Positions 62,788 through 64,000 of a DNA stretch of 64,000 bases are shown here, in pieces. Source of the stretch: Candidatus Villigracilaceae bacterium (GTDB lineage Bacteria; Chloroflexota; Anaerolineae; Anaerolineales; Villigracilaceae); NCBI GenBank assembly GCA_026645935.1, contig JAPKMP010000010.1, forward strand, positions 107,407-171,406, in the 5' to 3' direction. Every line of letters starts with the position of its first letter. Positions within the stretch are counted from its first letter, which is position 1. Below the pieces are notes generated by a model. The model worked only from the letters and a program-made list of their open reading frames with translations, was not told the origin of the DNA and did not search any database. A program made the position numbers and the translations under genes.

Positions 62788-64000
62788 TACGCGGTAGCGG
62801 GTACTGGGGCTGGCTCCTCAGCACCAACCGCTTCGGCAACTAATTGAATGATGTCGCGGACTTCGATCTTGCCTTCGTTGCCTGTGGTCTTGACCGCGTC
62901 GGAGTACATGACCATGTCTTTGGGGCAGGTGACGATGAAGAGTTGGGTCTTCGCGTTCGCGCCTTCACCGAAGGTGGTCAATGCTTCTTTGATTCGGTTC
63001 TCGGCGGGACGTTCTCCAGGCGCGACCTTGCCCATCCAAATTTGACCGCCGCCCGCGCCGCAGCAGAACGAGTTCTCACAGTTGCGCGGCATTTCGACAA
63101 ATTCCACGCCGAGCAGTTCGAGCAACTTGCGCGGAGCGGTGAATCCGCCGTTGTAGCGACCGAGATAGCACGGATCATGGAAGGTGACTTTGTAATTCGA
63201 TAACTTATTCTTGATCGTGAGTTTGCCTTCTTCAATTAACTTGAGCAAAGTCACGGTGTAATGCTTGACCTCAAATTTCCCGCCAAATTGAGGATACTCG
63301 TTCTTGAGCGTATTGAACGAGTGCGGGTCGGTGGTGACGATCTGCTTGAACTGCGCTTTGCCAAACGCCGCCATGTTCTGCTCGACGAGTTGCTCGAACA
63401 GACCTTCTTCACCCACGCGGCGGACGTCGTTACCAGAATTGGATTCGTTCTGGTATAGAATGCCGAAGTCCAAGCCGCCTTGGTTGAAGAGCCGTGCCAC
63501 CATTTTGGTATTCGGAATGACGCGTTCATCGAAGGAAGCCGTATCGCCGACGAACCATAAATGCTCCACGGGTTCTTCGGTCGCATTCTTGACGGGGAAC
63601 TCCATCTCCTTCGCCCAGCGTCCGCGCAGACGTTTGCCTTTGCTCATCCAGTTGCCGTTGGTGGCGAGAGATTGAAGCGCGTTCTGCACGCCGCTGTCGA
63701 TTTCGTATCCGTCAATCAACATGCGGCGGCGGATGTCCACGATGTCCGCCATCGGTTCGTTGCCGACGGGACACACGCGGACGCAGGCGTAACAGGTTGT
63801 GCAAGACCAAACCGCTTCGGGGGAGATCACTGTCTCAGTAAGCGGAAGCAGCAACTTCTCGGGGTGAGAACCGAAGGTCGCTTCCTTGAGAAGATAACGC
63901 TTGTTCACTTCCAATGCCGAAGGGGAGAGCGGTCGCTGATAAAAGTTCGCAGGGCAGACATCCTGACAGCGATTGCATTGCACGCAGGCGTAGGCGTCCA
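62787..64000 (-). CDS. HdrD/HdrCB-like Fe-S oxidoreductase, 5' end cut by window edge
   Basis: The frame stays open to the window edge (..YACVQCNRCQDVCP), so the protein extends upstream; 404 residues are visible. Two ferredoxin motifs are seen: CVQCNRCQDVCP and CTTCYACVRVCP, as in HdrC. A CCG domain follows (HDPCYLGRYNGG, RNCENSFCCGAGGG), as in HdrB/HdrD and succinate or glycolate oxidoreductases. The first CCG-like region (WFVGDTASFDERV, TTDPHSFNTL) lacks the usual Cys. It probably transfers electrons in the sHdr-like cluster. The N-terminal missing part could be a membrane domain. Confidence 0.8.
   Translation of the reverse strand, partial: DAYACVQCNRCQDVCPANFYQRPLSPSALEVNKRYLLKEATFGSHPEKLLLPLTETVISPEAVWSCTTCYACVRVCPVGNEPMADIVDIRRRMLIDGYEIDSGVQNALQSLATNGNWMSKGKRLRGRWAKEMEFPVKNATEEPVEHLWFVGDTASFDERVIPNTKMVARLFNQGGLDFGILYQNESNSGNDVRRVGEEGLFEQLVEQNMAAFGKAQFKQIVTTDPHSFNTLKNEYPQFGGKFEVKHYTVTLLKLIEEGKLTIKNKLSNYKVTFHDPCYLGRYNGGFTAPRKLLELLGVEFVEMPRNCENSFCCGAGGGQIWMGKVAPGERPAENRIKEALTTFGEGANAKTQLFIVTCPKDMVMYSDAVKTTGNEGKIEVRDIIQLVAEAVGAEEPAPVPATA

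Overview
The window looks like a chromosomal piece of a Chloroflexota bacterium, most likely class Anaerolineae. That is inferred from gene content, not from a marker gene: a CIRCE-controlled groES-groEL operon, many lipoproteins and secreted proteins with Thr/Pro-rich linkers, MalT-type LuxR regulators, several CPBP (CAAX-type) proteases, polytopic GT-C-like membrane proteins, and dispersed short palindromic repeats. No rRNA, tRNA, CRISPR array or prophage was seen. Both ends cut a gene: a TPR protein on the left and a heterodisulfide-reductase-like Fe-S protein on the right.

Layout. 1-2.4 kb: two TPR proteins. 2.5-4.8 kb: groES-groEL with a perfect CIRCE operator and a MITE-like palindrome between the two genes. 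4.9-7.5 kb: pyridoxamine-oxidase-fold protein, HD hydrolase and M1-type lipoprotein peptidase. 7.5-9.0 kb: GT-C-like membrane protein. 9.06-13.2 kb: T-box leader and pheS-pheT. 13.3-17.3 kb: a strong promoter with a perfect hairpin, a second GT-C protein, an AraC regulator and an MFS exporter. 17.3-21.1 kb: leftward operon of two CPBP proteases, a SnoaL protein and a NarL-type two-component system. 21.4-31.6 kb: lipoproteins, an ABC-2 transporter, a ketopantoate-reductase-like enzyme, a small protein, two more CPBP proteases and a penicillin-binding-type serine hydrolase. 31.7-34.5 kb: MalT-like regulator. 34.5-37.8 kb: a decayed PolX fragment, a MITE-like element and a secreted beta-helix protein carrying both a cohesin-like and a dockerin-like domain. 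37.8-44.2 kb: PolX, small membrane proteins, and a sensor kinase coupled to a surface protein. 44.2-54.1 kb: housekeeping and miscellaneous genes (radC, diguanylate cyclase, acylphosphatase, gluzincin peptidase, AEC carrier, miaB, family-4-like uracil-DNA glycosylase, DUF2270-DUF2179 fusion).

54.3-64 kb is the most interesting part. A leftward cluster encodes an HdrD-like Fe-S protein, a RAYT transposase, a zinc-finger protein, two GcvH-like lipoate-binding proteins of LbpA type, a small methyltransferase-like membrane protein, an LplA-like lipoate ligase with an accessory domain, a fused [4Fe-4S] subunit/NrfD membrane anchor, and a cytoplasmic molybdopterin oxidoreductase. Together these resemble the sHdr/lipoate-binding-protein sulfur-oxidation system with a SoeABC-like sulfite dehydrogenase, in an unusual arrangement. 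No gcvT or gcvP lies beside the GcvH-like genes. The core sHdr genes, if present, must lie beyond the right edge.

A second theme is short palindromic repeats. Three hairpins flank the RAYT gene, and related palindromes are read through as linker codons in the MalT-like regulator and the Fe-S/NrfD fusion. A 13-bp-TIR MITE-like element occurs twice, each copy starting right after a stop codon.
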